Part shown: positions 9,113 to 20,037 of the stretch, in pieces
How positions within the stretch are numbered: position 1 is the stretch's first letter
Layout: each line of letters opens with the position of its first letter
DNA from: Pavlovales sp. CCMP2436
Lineage: Eukaryota; Haptophyta; Pavlovophyceae; Pavlovales
Direction: 5' to 3'
DNA: 27,016 nucleotides
Assembly: GCA_026770615.1 (NCBI GenBank)
Contig: MU631416.1
Coordinates: 318,655-345,670 of the forward strand
The notes under the pieces: model-generated
Database searches by the model: none
Seen by the model: the letters and a program-made list of their open reading frames with translations, nothing else
What the model was told of the DNA's origin: nothing
Position numbers and translations under genes: made by a program

Positions 9113-9300
9113 CTGCGCTCGGCGGTCGGCGCTCTGCGCTCGGCGCTCAGCGCTCGGCGGGCTCTTGGCGCTTGGCGCTCGGCGCTCGGCGCTCGGCGCT
9201 CGGCGCTCGGCGCAGATCTGCGGCGCCAAGCGCCGAGCGCCGAGCGCCAAGGTCGAACGTAGATCTACGCTCGGCGCAGATCTGCGCTTGGTTCTCACGC
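9113..9300. repeat. GCGCTCGGC palindromic satellite
   Basis: Short units GGCGCTCGGCGCTC repeat in tandem up to about 9210, then AGATCTG, then the reverse-complement units GCCGAGCGCCGAGCGCC to about 9250, then AGATCTACGCTCGGCGCAGATC. The block can fold into a long GC-rich cruciform centred on about 9215. BglII-type AGATCT hexamers recur at the junctions. Confidence 0.85.
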
Positions 9301-9784
9301 TGGCCGCGCTGGCTTTTGATGGTATGTGATGAGCTGACAGAATCAGATGGCTTGCGCCTGCGGGCAGACTTGAAAATCAACGCGGGGTTCACTCGCTCCC
9401 AGGGGCAGCGAGGTCTAGAATTTAGAAAATCAACACTTCGAGGTCTAGACTTTCGTTTATTTGTGTATGAATATATGAATATATATGGATCTGCTATTTC
9501 ATATTTCATATTTATAAATGGAACGTGGTAATGGGTCGAAATCCGAATTAGTGGCGTGATTCCGCACTGGGGAAGGGGAAAAGTGGTGGCCGGGTCGAAG
9601 AAGTAGACATCGTTCGCCCCTGCGCGCTAAGTGTCGATAGCTGGCGTCGAATAGAGCCCTCCTCGACGGTCGGAGCCCACCTCGTGTGCCTCTCGTGTGC
9701 CTCTAGGGTCGGCAACGTACTAAAGGTAACTAACATTTCCGATTCTCAGCGTTCGGAAGCGAAAAGAAAGTCGTGGTTCGCGAA

Positions 9785-9865
9785 GGGGTGCAGCGGAGTT
9801 AGTGGCAGATTCGCAAATGGGGCGCCGCCTCATTCACGAATCTGCAGCTAACTCTTCTGCACCCC
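9785..9865. repeat. Long near-perfect hairpin (29-bp arms, 23-bp loop)
   Basis: Arms 9785-9813 (GGGGTGCAGCGGAGTTAG...) and 9837-9865 are inverse copies with about three mismatches. The loop itself has a weaker inner inverted repeat (AATG / CATT around GGGCGCCGCC). The function is unknown; it may be a transposon remnant or a structured transcript. Confidence 0.8.
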
Positions 9866-9959
9866 AGCTAGTTCGTGAGTTGCTCCGAAAGATTTTCACC
9901 GGATTTTTTCGCGATTTCCCCCCGGACTGGCCACTTAATCGGATTCCGACCCTAATACG

Positions 9960-10170
9960 GCGGTCGTTGAACGTCATTCGAAATTTAAATAAACAAACTG
10001 AAATAAAGGAGGGGGGGGAGTCGTTCCGGCCTCTAGGATCGCAAAATAAATGAAGCGAGTGGGGGTCGTTCCGCCCGATCGCGGCCGCAAGCTCGAACGT
10101 AGTGGGGGTACGTTCAACGTTTGCGGCCGCAGGCCGTGGGGTAGGGGGGGTACGTTCAACGCTCCCTCCA
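9960..10170. repeat. G-run / TACGTTCAACG modular repeats, block 2
   Basis: This is a second block of the modules at 8862-9105: TCGTTGAACGTCATT (9963), TCGTTCCGGCCTC (10021), TCGTTCCGCCCGATCGCGG (10068), TACGTTCAACGTTTGCGGCC (10109) and TACGTTCAACGC (10151), each after a G-run. The order of modules is the same as in block 1, as if one unit had been duplicated and had diverged. Confidence 0.7.
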
Positions 10171-10325
10171 TAAGTGCCCACAGAAGGACAAGGAAGGGCT
10201 GGGGTTACAAAATCCTACAAAATGACGCGCGTATTATTATTCAAACTATCTCAATTACTATGCAGCATGCTTTTTCTTGTTGCTGTTCTGTCTCTGAAAA
10301 CCCCGTCGACCCCCAAACCAAACAT

Positions 10326-11965
<1,640 letters not shown>

Positions 11966-12123
11966 CGCGGCCGAGGCGGGGCGTGGGGGCCGGGGCGCAC
12001 ACACTCACACTCTTTGGTGTGAGTGCTGGTGCATGAGGGTTTGGGTCGATCGCTCGACCTCAGCCTGACGTCGACCAAGCCAGTGACTGAACAACACCTG
12101 TTGAACCATGCTGAGCCGCTAAT
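11966..12123. repeat. 158-bp inverted repeat, right arm (partner 165-322)
   Basis: This is the inverse of 165-322 and ends ...CATGCTGAGCCGCTAAT. It adjoins the MITE end at 12124-12175, so together they look like about 210 bp of one transposon terminus. It includes (AC)-rich ACACACTCACACTC and CCGAGGCG repeats that are also present in the left arm. Confidence 0.9.
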
Positions 12124-12175
12124 CTAGACCAGCACAACATTCAGAACATTCAGACGCCAGCTTGAATCCCTATCA
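12124..12175 (-). repeat. MITE end, CTGATAGGG family
   Basis: AGACCAGCACAACATTCAG... to CTTGAATCCCTATCA (12175), followed by TAAATATATCAC. It matches the outer 50 bp of the 8707-8807 copy with one or two changes. The right flank resembles the flank at 7990, which allows the transposon empty site to be reconstructed. Confidence 0.88.
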
Positions 12176-12840
12176 TAAATATATCACTGGATGTGACCCA
12201 AATCAGTCCTGCTAGATCAGCAACGTTATCCTGGCCAAGTCGAGCGCATCATCTGCGCCGCCGTCAAAGCCACCGAAGCCGGCCGCCACAGATCCCGGGC
12301 CCAGTGCTGCCAATTGACAGCGCTCGATCCGAGTCCGACATCCAGATTTACGGCGCGCTGCTACAGCGCGTCGTCCAACTGATCGCAGGTGGCGAGCTAC
12401 GAAAGGTGCATTGCATCTAAGGCCCTATGACCTCTCTGCCCCCCAGGCCGCGCACCGTGGGCTGCGTTGCCGTGTGGCCACACGTCGAGCACACACGCAG
12501 TGAGGTCATTCTCAGAAAGCGTCAATTGCTGCTTAAGCGGCTGCTGAGCGCCTCCTCCCACTTGAGCGAATAACATCATGAGCACCACCACACGCCTATG
12601 GCGCTGGAGTGTGTACGAGATGACATTGAATCAGATCAAATCATCCTGGCGGATAAGTGAGCGTCAGTGATACAGTACGTTCCAGATCGAAGCACTCGAC
12701 TCTCAAGTCTCAACGTGCAGAGTATGTTCACCAGCGCAGACATTTTGATTGGACACCGGTGAAACGGCTGAAAGGGTTCACGTTCACGGGAACGAAAGGT
12801 CGGCCGGTTCACCGAGCGGCTGGAGGTTCACCGACCAGCC
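12176..12840. other. Spacer upstream of the CTF-P gene
   Basis: Mixed-composition DNA with short open frames (for example 12193-12420, 75 codons) that show no family features. The 3' part (12797-12840) contains the first copy of a 21-bp direct repeat that recurs at the start of the next gene. I see nothing else to annotate. Confidence 0.5.
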
Positions 12841-12865
12841 ATGGAGGTCGGCCGGTTCACCGAGC
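12797..12865 (+). repeat. 48-bp-period direct repeat spanning the CTF-P gene start
   Basis: AGGTCGGCCGGTTCACCGAG occurs at 12797 and 12845. The 48-bp period preserves the reading frame, so VGRFTE is encoded on both sides of the ATG at 12841. No ATG is present upstream in frame, so the start remains 12841. Confidence 0.85.
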
Positions 12866-15052
12866 TGATCGCGCGGCATAAGAGTGGGCGCATCACCAAG
12901 GACGAGCTCTGGCTCGAGCTTGATCGCGTGGCCGCGCAAGACCCGCATTCGGCCGGCGCGGACGTACCCAGACGAGGAGGCGGCCATGCATCACAGCCAG
13001 ACCCGGGGAGGGGGCACACGGCGCACGGCCCAACCGCGCTGCCGCTAACGCAGCGGGCTGCGGGCCGAGACGGGGCTCCGCACGGCCCAACCGCGCTGCT
13101 GCTGACGCAGCGAGCTGCGGGCCGAGACGGGGCTCCGCAGCTCGCGCCCGGACTTGCCACCTACTTGCCTGGCCCAGAAGTGGCCCTAGCCTATCCGAGC
13201 ACCGACTCGGGCGCTCGCCCCTACGCGCAACTGGGCCAATCCTACGTGCATGCTCCGGAGCAGCATCACATGCCGCGCGCGGCGTGCGCCGACTCGCGAG
13301 CTGCACCCCCCGCTGCGCCCGCGTCATTCGCCGCACTCTCACAAGAGTCGTCTTACCCGCGCCGGATGGACCTGGTCTGGCAGCAGGGCGTCGGCCTGCT
13401 CGAGGCCGAGCTCAACGCACGCGAGCTTGCCGAGTGCACCTTCCGCCCGAAGATCAACGACCACCGCCCGCGCAACCGGTACGGCGGGCTCGTGCCGCCC
13501 ACCGCGCTACTCGAGCACGGGCTGCCGCCCGCCGGCGTGTACGAGCGCTCGCGCGTGTGGGAGCGCGAGCGGCGAGCGCAGCAGTCGGCGCTCAAGCAGC
13601 AGGCACTCGAGGAGGAGCTCCGCGAGTGCACATTCAAGCCGCGGATGGTCTCGCGCCGGCGGAACGCGGGCGCGCGTCAGGCCGCGGCGAACCTGGCCCA
13701 GGACGGCAGCCCGGAGGGCAAGGAGCAGCGCGAGCGCGCGCGCTCGGTGAGCCTGCGCGCTGTGCGGGGCGAGGGAAAGGAGAATCGCAGCGGCGGCATC
13801 AAAGGCCTCACCGCCGCGCCCGCGCCCGAACCGGCGTCGCACCGGCCGGCGCTGCGGCAGTCCGCGTGGAGCCGCAGCGTGCAGCCTCGCTACCTCGAGC
13901 CGCGCGGCTCCCGCGCGCGCCCCGCCGAGCTGGCGGAGGATCCCACCGGTGTGCCGACCGTGCGCCTCCGCTCCGTCGGCGTGCTGCTGAGCAGCTCCGC
14001 GCGCGGCTACCTGCGCATGGATCCCTTCGAGAGGTTGTCGCAGGGGCGGCTGCCCTTTGAGCCTCTACGCGCGCGCACGCCGCCTCCGCAAGCCTCGGGC
14101 CGGCGGCGGCCGGCGCCTGCAGGGGGCGTGCGGTCCGCGCCGAGGCCGCGCACGGCGGAGGGCGCGACCGGCGCGCGCGGCGAGGACGAGAGCGAGCTGC
14201 GGGAGGCGCGGCTTCGATTTCACCAATTCTTGCAGAGGCAGGCGCGCACCTTGCGCAAGCGGGAGGCCACCGCGCTGAGCCTCGATCACGCGGCGCGCGC
14301 GCGTATGCCCACCGCCGACGAGCGCGCCGAGCGCCGGCGCGCACGGGCAGCCTTCCTGCTGCGCGCGCAGGGCAGCGTCGAGCAGTACGTGCACAGGCAG
14401 CAGAGCGCGCTCAGCAGGCAGCCCGCCGCTGAGGCCGTGGACCCGTCTGAGCTCGCGGAGTGCACCTTCCGCCCCAAACTCCTCCCCGCCGCCCAGGCGC
14501 GCCGCGCACGCACGGCCAACGAGATGGTGTACGGTGACGCGATGCACCGCAAGCTGGAGCACCTCGAGCTCGCCGAGCAATACCGCGCGCAGGAGCAGGC
14601 GAGCCTGCGCAGCGCCCCGCTGTTGACGCCCGTGCCGGGGGTGGAGGGCGTGGAGGGCCTCCTCCGGCTACACTCCGAGCCGGGCAGCTTCGTCGAGCGG
14701 ATGCGCGAGCGCGCGTGCCTCAAGCAGGAGCTCATCCAGTCCGTGCGCGAGGCAAACGTGCGCGCTCCGGCCGGACGGCGCCCTCCCGCGGGGCTTGGGT
14801 AGCCACGCCTGCCCCAATAGTGCTCACTTACCCCTCCCCCCCACACACACCCCCCTCCTGTGCACCCATGCTCCCCTCCACGTGCCCCCCTCGCAGCTTG
14901 GCGCGGAGATGGCGGCGTGCACCTTCCAGCCGGCGACACGCACCGTGCCCGAGTTCGTGAAGTCGATGGGGAAGCACTCCGTGGCGGCGCGGATGGCGCG
15001 CAACGAGCGGCTGCAGAGGCTAGCGGACACAGCAGCATGGCAAGGGGTCTGA
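12841..15052 (+). CDS. CTF-P repeat protein, probable cilium/cytoskeleton-associated protein of unknown function
   Basis: Exon 1 runs from ATG 12841 to about 14757 or 14798; exon 2 runs from 14897 (acceptor CGCAG|CTTGG) to TGA 15050-15052. Phase 0 of exon 2 favours a donor at 14758 (AAC|GTGCGC) or a GC donor at 14752; GTAGCC at 14799 would be out of phase. The product is about 690 residues. It starts with FTELIARHKSGRITKDELW, a short helical module, and then carries four copies of a CTF-P motif: LAECTFRPKI (about 197), LRECTFKPRM (about 260), LAECTFRPKL (about 539) and MAACTFQPAT in exon 2. The last copy argues that exon 2 is real. Between the motifs the chain is Arg/Ala-rich and low complexity, including a 19-residue tandem repeat. 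Such CTF-P motifs recur in uncharacterised proteins of flagellated protists. It is convergent with CFAP91. The cilium link is inference; no catalytic domain is seen. Confidence 0.7.
13024..13137 (+). repeat. 57-bp tandem duplication inside the CTF-P gene
   Basis: Units 13024-13080 and 13081-13137 encode HGPTALPLTQRAAGRDGAP and HGPTALLLTQRAAGRDGAP. The four or so differences are mostly silent, so the duplication is recent or under selection. The frame is preserved. Confidence 0.92.
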
Positions 15053-15801
15053 ATATTCATCTTCTAGCAGTAGCAGCTCACGCGAGCGCTCCAATTTTGA
15101 TCCAGTTTAATTGCCGCCGGCCTTCGCTTCCGTCATCGGCCGTGGCGATTCAGGGCAGTATTCAGGCGTCAGACAGGGCCAGCCCGGCATTGACGACTAG
15201 CCGCTACGGCGTTAGTCGGCAGTATATTTGTTCATATTTATTTTGATTGATTATTTATTTAATTATCATTGATTAATTCATAAGTTCAACATAAGCTTTA
15301 TGATGAGTGGTATTACGAATACGAACTTGGTAAGTTAGTTCACTTAGTAGTAAATAAGTTTCATAACAAAAACTGAAAACCCTGACATCCGTCCAGAAAA
15401 TTTAATATGAAACAAACTATAATTAAATTTTAACTATACCTGAAAGTGAATGTATTATTTATCATATATTCGAATTATGCCCAGATAGAGCAAGATATAT
15501 GGACTTAGACTAACTTAGAGGAATACCGAAAAATTGTGTGTGCCTGTGAAACCTGCTTCCAAAGCTTCTAGTCCTAGCTAGCCGCCTGATTTCACATCCT
15601 TTTCCTGCCGTCCGATGTCAATATCTAACTCCTGTCAGCGGATGGAAATACAGTATGACTAACTATGAGTAGTCAGTACATAATTCATAAAACAATAGGA
15701 ATAGCCAGCTTGGCTCGAGATCTGAACCAAGCGGGGTTCTAGCGCCGGACGGCTGTGCGCCCTGATGCGGCCGCAGGCACCCGCCGCTGCCTCGGGCGAG
15801 C
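15053..15801. other. AT-rich intergenic region between convergent genes
   Basis: This is about 750 bp between the stop of the CTF-P gene and the stop of CFAP91. It should hold both 3' UTRs. It is AT-rich with runs such as TTTATTTAATTATCATTGATT. I see no gene, RNA gene or clear repeat; a partial inverted pair (GACGACTAGCCGCTACGGC / GCCGTGG) is too weak to call. Confidence 0.5.
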
Positions 15802-18087
15802 CTATACGACGGCGCGCCGGGCAGTGTCGATGATCGCGCTTTCCACCATCGCGTCTGACGCGTTTGCGAAGCGGTGGTCGTCCGCGGCGATCTCGCGGAA
15901 CTTGTGCTGCCGATCCACCTGCGCAAAGGCGACAGGTGGGCAGGCAACGCAGGGCAGGCTATGCGCGTCAGCAGCTGGGCTGGGACGCGCGGCGCGCAGG
16001 CGCGGGCACGGGCGCAGGCGCGCGGGCGCGGGCGCGCTCTGGTCGGCGGTGCTGCTCGTGAGCTCGGCGCGCACCTCGGGGAAGAGGAAGGCCGAGACGA
16101 TGTCGAGCACCACCATCTTGGCGTCCTTCGTCTCCGCCGCCTGCTCGCTCGCCCGCAGCCGCAGCTCGTCGCGCGCTTGCCGGGAGGCGACGGCGTCGAC
16201 GGCGTCCGAGACGATCTCGGCGAGGAAGGTGTCGGCGGAGGCGCTGTGCACGCGCATGGCCTGCGTCCACTGCGCGTCCTCGTCTGCGCGCTTGAGCAGC
16301 TCCACCTGCCGCCTGCCACTCTCCTCCGCCTGCACGCGCACGGGCAAGAAAGAGGGTGGGGAGGGGGGGAGGCAAGAGAGAGACAAGAAGAGGGGGCGTC
16401 AGGCACGAGCTCGACACAGGGAGGGGGGGGGGGTAAGCGAGGGCGCGTGGCTGGGCGCGCGTTTGGGGGCTCGTGCGCGCACCTCGCGCTTGCGGCGCGT
16501 CCACTCGGCCTGCCACACGATCTGGGCGAGCGAGCGCTCCTCCTTGAAGCGCACCAGCTCCTTGGCCAGCAGGTCGAGCGTGTGCGACACCAGCTCGGCC
16601 TGCAGCCCCTCCATCGAGGTGCCCACCACCTTCGCCCTGTGCTCCGCCCGCTCGAACGACCCCTCGAGCGCCTCCTGCTCGCCCTCGTCCATCCCGGGCG
16701 CCTCGGCGCGCAGCTCCTGGATCAGGTCGAGGCGGCGCTCCTTTCCCTCGAACATCATGTTCTGCACCGCCCGCCCGCGGATGAGCCGCTGCAGCAGGAT
16801 GACGGCGTTCTCGACGTCGTCGTCGATCTCTGGCGGCTCCGTCTGCGGCGTGGGCGGCCGCTCGAGCGGCTTGACCACGCGGTAGGCGGCGAGCAGCGCC
16901 TCTTTGTTCTCGCGCTCGACGGGCTTGGCCTGCTTGGCCGACTTGAGCGCCATGTCCATGTGCTCGAGCGCGTCCCGCACCTTTTGCGTCTTGCGCTCCT
17001 CGATGGTCCGGTGCGCCTTCTCGTGTACGTGTAGCGGCCGCATCACGTGCACGTGCGTGGCCGACTCGGGCAGCGAGGCCTCGAGCGCCACCACCTTGCG
17101 CAGGCCGCTCACTAGCGCCGGGTCGGTCTCGTACCGGTGCGCGAGCTTGTCCTGCGTCACGTGGCCCTCGCGCGTGACGGGCGCGTACACGGCGCTCGAG
17201 TAGTCCGCGTACTCGCGCACGATGTCGCGCGTCTGCTCCGCCTCGTCGGCGTCGACCGTCTTGCGCGCGTCCGAGAGCTTGCGCAGCGCCTTGATGCGCC
17301 TGCGCTGGATGGCGGACAGCGCCTTGTCCTTCTCAGTCAGCTGGATCTGCCGCGTGTGCTCCACGCGGTCCTCCCACGTCTTGTTGATCTCGTCGGCCGC
17401 GTGGCGTAGCTGCGCGGCGAACAGGTCCACGCGCCCGACCTGCGTCTCCTTGATCTCCTCCTCGCGCACGTGCCACTCGCGCAGCTCCTGCTCACCCATC
17501 ATCACCCGCCGCAGCTCCAGCGAGGACTCGTCCGTCATCGGCGGCATCGAGGCGTCGAAGGCGCGCTTCTGGCGCGCGCGCTCGATCATCTTAACCTCCT
17601 TCAGCCCGGCAGGCAGCCCCGCGCCAAACGCGAGTGCGCCGAGCGTCAGCAGCTCGGGCTCGGGCGCGCCCTCCCTGACGTAGTAGTCGGGCGTGAACGC
17701 GTCGGTCTGCACTTCGGATTCGCGGTAGTCCGACTGCGTGGCCATCTCCTTGGCGATCGGCTCGGCCACCTGCTCGGGCGCCTGCAGCGGCTCCTGCCCA
17801 AGCTGCGTCCGCGCGAAAACGATCTGAGGCGGCATCGCGTTGAGGAAGGGCACAATCGGCCGCTTGAAGTACTTGAAGCGGAGCGCACCGCTCACGTTGT
17901 GGATGTCGGGCACCGACTGGTGCGGGCCCTGCGGCTGCCACGTCTTGGTCGAGCCGAGCGCCACCTGTGCCCCCTGCGCCTGCATCACCTGTGTCCCCTG
18001 TGCCGCCTGCATCGTCGCCGCGCGCGGTGCCGTGGCGAAGGCCTGTGCACTCGCGGTGCCGCCCAGCCGCCCAGGCCTGGTGGCCAT
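15802..18087 (-). CDS. CFAP91: Cilia- and flagella-associated protein 91 (MAATS1/AAT1 family)
   Basis: CFAP91 is a scaffold of the calmodulin- and spoke-associated complex at the base of radial spokes in motile cilia. Exons 18087-16483, 16329-16075 and 15918-15802 join in phase 0 to give 658 residues (human CFAP91 is about 770). The introns (153 and 156 bp) both use GAG|GTGCGCGC donors. The family core is clear at 115-225: SDYRESEVQTDAFTPDYYV, PELLTLGALAFGAGLPAGLK, EVKMIERARQKRAFDASMPP, then a helical segment GEQELREWHVREEEI. Before it lies VSGALRFKYFKRPIVPF (65-81), also typical. An IQ-like calmodulin site ILLQRLIRGRAVQ lies at 430-442. The rest is charged coiled coil. The start at 18087 follows GC-rich DNA without an earlier in-frame ATG that I trust. 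The exon 2/3 junction is inferred from donor similarity. It appears intact. Confidence 0.87.
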
Positions 18088-18911
18088 CGGCAGCGCCTGC
18101 GTAAGGTCAGGTGGCGATGGGCGCGCGGGTCAGCCAAGGTCCTTGGTGCCGTCCGGCCTGGCGATGAGCTCGTCGCAGAGCAGAGGCTGAGGCAGGTCGG
18201 CGCACGCGACACGCGAGCGCTGCGCGCACCTGCGACATGCTCGCGGTCGCCGCAGCCATTCGGGGTGCTGCCTCGCCCTGCACTGCTGAGCAGCCCTCCT
18301 GAAACCGACCGAACAGGTCGGGAACTGATTTTTTTCGGTTGTGCTGTCGCATAAGATGCAGGGAGCGCGCCCAACTCGGTAGGAATCGGGCCTTCGAAAT
18401 GGTCGCGGCTCACTCTCAGTCTCACCTCCCCCCTACCCTACGGTTCCCCCATCGTTTTAGTTTTGACAGTCTTCTTCATTTCCTGCTTATTGTCCTTGGG
18501 CCAGACTGTCATCTGTTGCTTATTCAAAGCTTGTGTCCAATTGCTTGTGTCTTCCTTTCATCGCTGAATAATATTACTGCGCACAATACCTCCCTCCCGG
18601 CTCCGTTGCGCATGAGTCCGTGATAAGCTTGTTCTTGTTCAGGCCAAGGATTTTGCGGTACCGGTAGCTCCCGGCCGGGCTGTCAACCCATTAACGTGCG
18701 GCCGCTGTGTCGTGTTCGTTGTGTTCATTGGCACTCATGAGAACTGAGAGGAAGCGGTTTCCAAGGTTGGAGCTGGACCTCTCGCGAAGGCGCACTGGCG
18801 CAGCGGTCAATCGGATACCCAAAGTGGTGGGGCGGGGCGGACGAGGGGGGAGGGGGAGGAGAGGATGAGGGGGGGGGGAGGGGTGAGGCTCATTCTACTG
18901 TACGTAAATTT

Positions 18912-19044
18912 CTTACTGAACGCTGAAAATGAAACTGAAACTGAAAGAATATTTTTTATTCTATAGCTAATTTCTAAAAAGGCTTTCAGTTTCAGTTCTA
19001 ACTGAACCCGAGAGCTAACTGAAAATGATTTCAGTTTCAGTAAG
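18912..19044. repeat. MITE-like inverted-repeat cluster of ACTGAAA motifs
   Basis: The left part has CTTACTGAA then GAAACTGAAACTGAAAG; the right part has CTTTCAGTTTCAGTT and ends TTTCAGTTTCAGTAAG. The ends CTTACTGAA / TTCAGTAAG are inverse, and the inner arms are inverse too. About 133 bp, non-coding, AT-rich centre. Confidence 0.7.
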
Positions 19045-19062
19045 GACTAGCGATCCAGTTGC

Positions 19063-19144
19063 AAGTGTAAACACCCCACTTGGGTCTTGTGTGCACACCC
19101 CGGAAGTGTAGACACCCCGATCAGGTCTTGCGTACACACTCCGG
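19063..19144 (+). repeat. 41-bp tandem duplication
   Basis: Two units (19063-19103, 19104-19144) both run AAGTGTA-ACACCCC...GGTCTTG...ACAC-CCGG, with about seven substitutions and no indel. Confidence 0.88.
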
Positions 19145-19243
19145 TATTTCGTGATCCATGGAGGAGGCAACTTTAAACAGCCTCTGATGAGGCCTGAGCC
19201 TAAAAAGGGGGCGGTGGAATATGCCCAATGTAACTATATATAT

Positions 19244-19452
19244 TGTTCGCACCTGACGAAACACCAAGCACCTGCCTAAACACCAACAGCTTAAGATAGC
19301 AAGAAACTTATCAGTTCTATTTGATTACCTCGAGTCGATTTTTTTTTATCAGTTGACGAGTACATCGAGTATAGCTGCTTGCTGCTCTTTGAGTACCTCG
19401 CGCGCCAGGCGACGGCGCGAGTGAACGCCGCGTGTGCGGAGTAACACCAACA
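19244..19452 (+). repeat. 5' LTR (209 bp)
   Basis: TGTTCGCACCTGACG... to ...GTAACACCAACA. It pairs with 24904-25112. The gag ATG begins at its last base. Confidence 0.95.
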
Positions 19453-20037
19453 TGATATCATCCTCGTCCCTGTCGGGACCCGGTACCCCGCGTTTCGCAC
19501 GTGGCAACCAGCAGTTCAAAGAGTCCAATAAGAGTGACAACAAGTTGTCGCTCTCAAGCGTGGCTGGCCAGCAGAAGCTCCTCAGCCAGCTCACGCGTAC
19601 GCTGCAGTATGTGCCGACTGGCAACACGCAGCTCAAGAGCTAGAATATCGTCGGCACGAGGCCTGGCGGCAAGTTCTACGTGCGCGAGCTCGACGAGTTC
19701 ACCGTTGAGTTCACGCTACAGAAGGAGATTGAGGGTACGCTAGCGAACAGCTACCTCGCGCTGGAGACCAGCTGCGAGAAGCTCGACGCTAACGGGCGCC
19801 TGGCGCTTCAGGCGGTCGAACTGAGGAACGCGCAGAAGATCGACGACATCAAGCAGGAGCACTACTCTGCGCTGATCAAGGCGCGTTCAACGGTCGATGA
19901 CAACTTCGAGACGGTGGGTAAGGGCGGAACACGTAGCGCCAAGGCCCCTTCGACTCCCGCCAAGCGCGATCTGGCGGAGAACGCCGACATCCCGGCCGAG
20001 TTCCGCCCGCAGTGCCCGAGTGGCTCGCAAAAAGACT
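19452..20037 (+). pseudogene. N-terminal gag segment of the copia element, with an in-frame TAG
   Basis: From ATG 19452 the frame runs 63 codons to a TAG at 19641-19643 and then continues open to 20054 (KFYVRELDEFTVEFTLQKE...). Around 20012-20037 the reading frame has to move by -1 to join the downstream gag (PEWLAKRLELQVLKYEQE). The continuity of content across both breaks suggests one damaged gag. The start codon overlaps the LTR end and the expected primer-binding site, so the true start may differ. A -1 slip at GCAAAAAGA (20027-20035) is possible, but it is not a canonical heptamer. A one-base deletion is the simpler reading. Confidence 0.6.
19453..19466 (+). promoter_or_regulatory. Possible primer-binding site
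   Basis: TGATATCATCCTCG directly follows the 5' LTR. It partly resembles TGGTATCAGAGC, the initiator-tRNA-Met site of many copia elements (TG-TATCA shared). The match is weak, and a different tRNA or a half-tRNA primer is possible. Confidence 0.3.

Larger units (their letters stand above)
8808..10325. other. Gene-free repetitive block between the MITE end and HEMC
   Basis: About 1.5 kb holding the repeat classes listed separately: G-run/TACGTT modules at 8862-9120 and 9960-10170, a GCGCTCGGC satellite at 9113-9300, and a long hairpin at 9785-9865. The 83-codon frame at 9802-10053 overlaps the hairpin and the module repeats and is not credible as a gene. The rest (9300-9780, 10170-10325) is unremarkable. 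Confidence 0.6.
18088..19243. other. Intergenic region between CFAP91 and the copia element
   Basis: The first 300 bp are GC-rich 5' flank of CFAP91. They are followed by AT-rich unique DNA, a G-run tract (18830-18890), an ACTGAAA inverted-repeat cluster (18912-19044) and a 41-bp tandem duplication (19063-19144). No gene is seen; the 94-codon frame at 18339-18623 has no family features. Confidence 0.5.

Noticed and set aside
9802..10053. 83-codon open frame as a gene
   Set aside because: It overlaps the hairpin at 9785-9865 and the module repeats, which explain its sequence.
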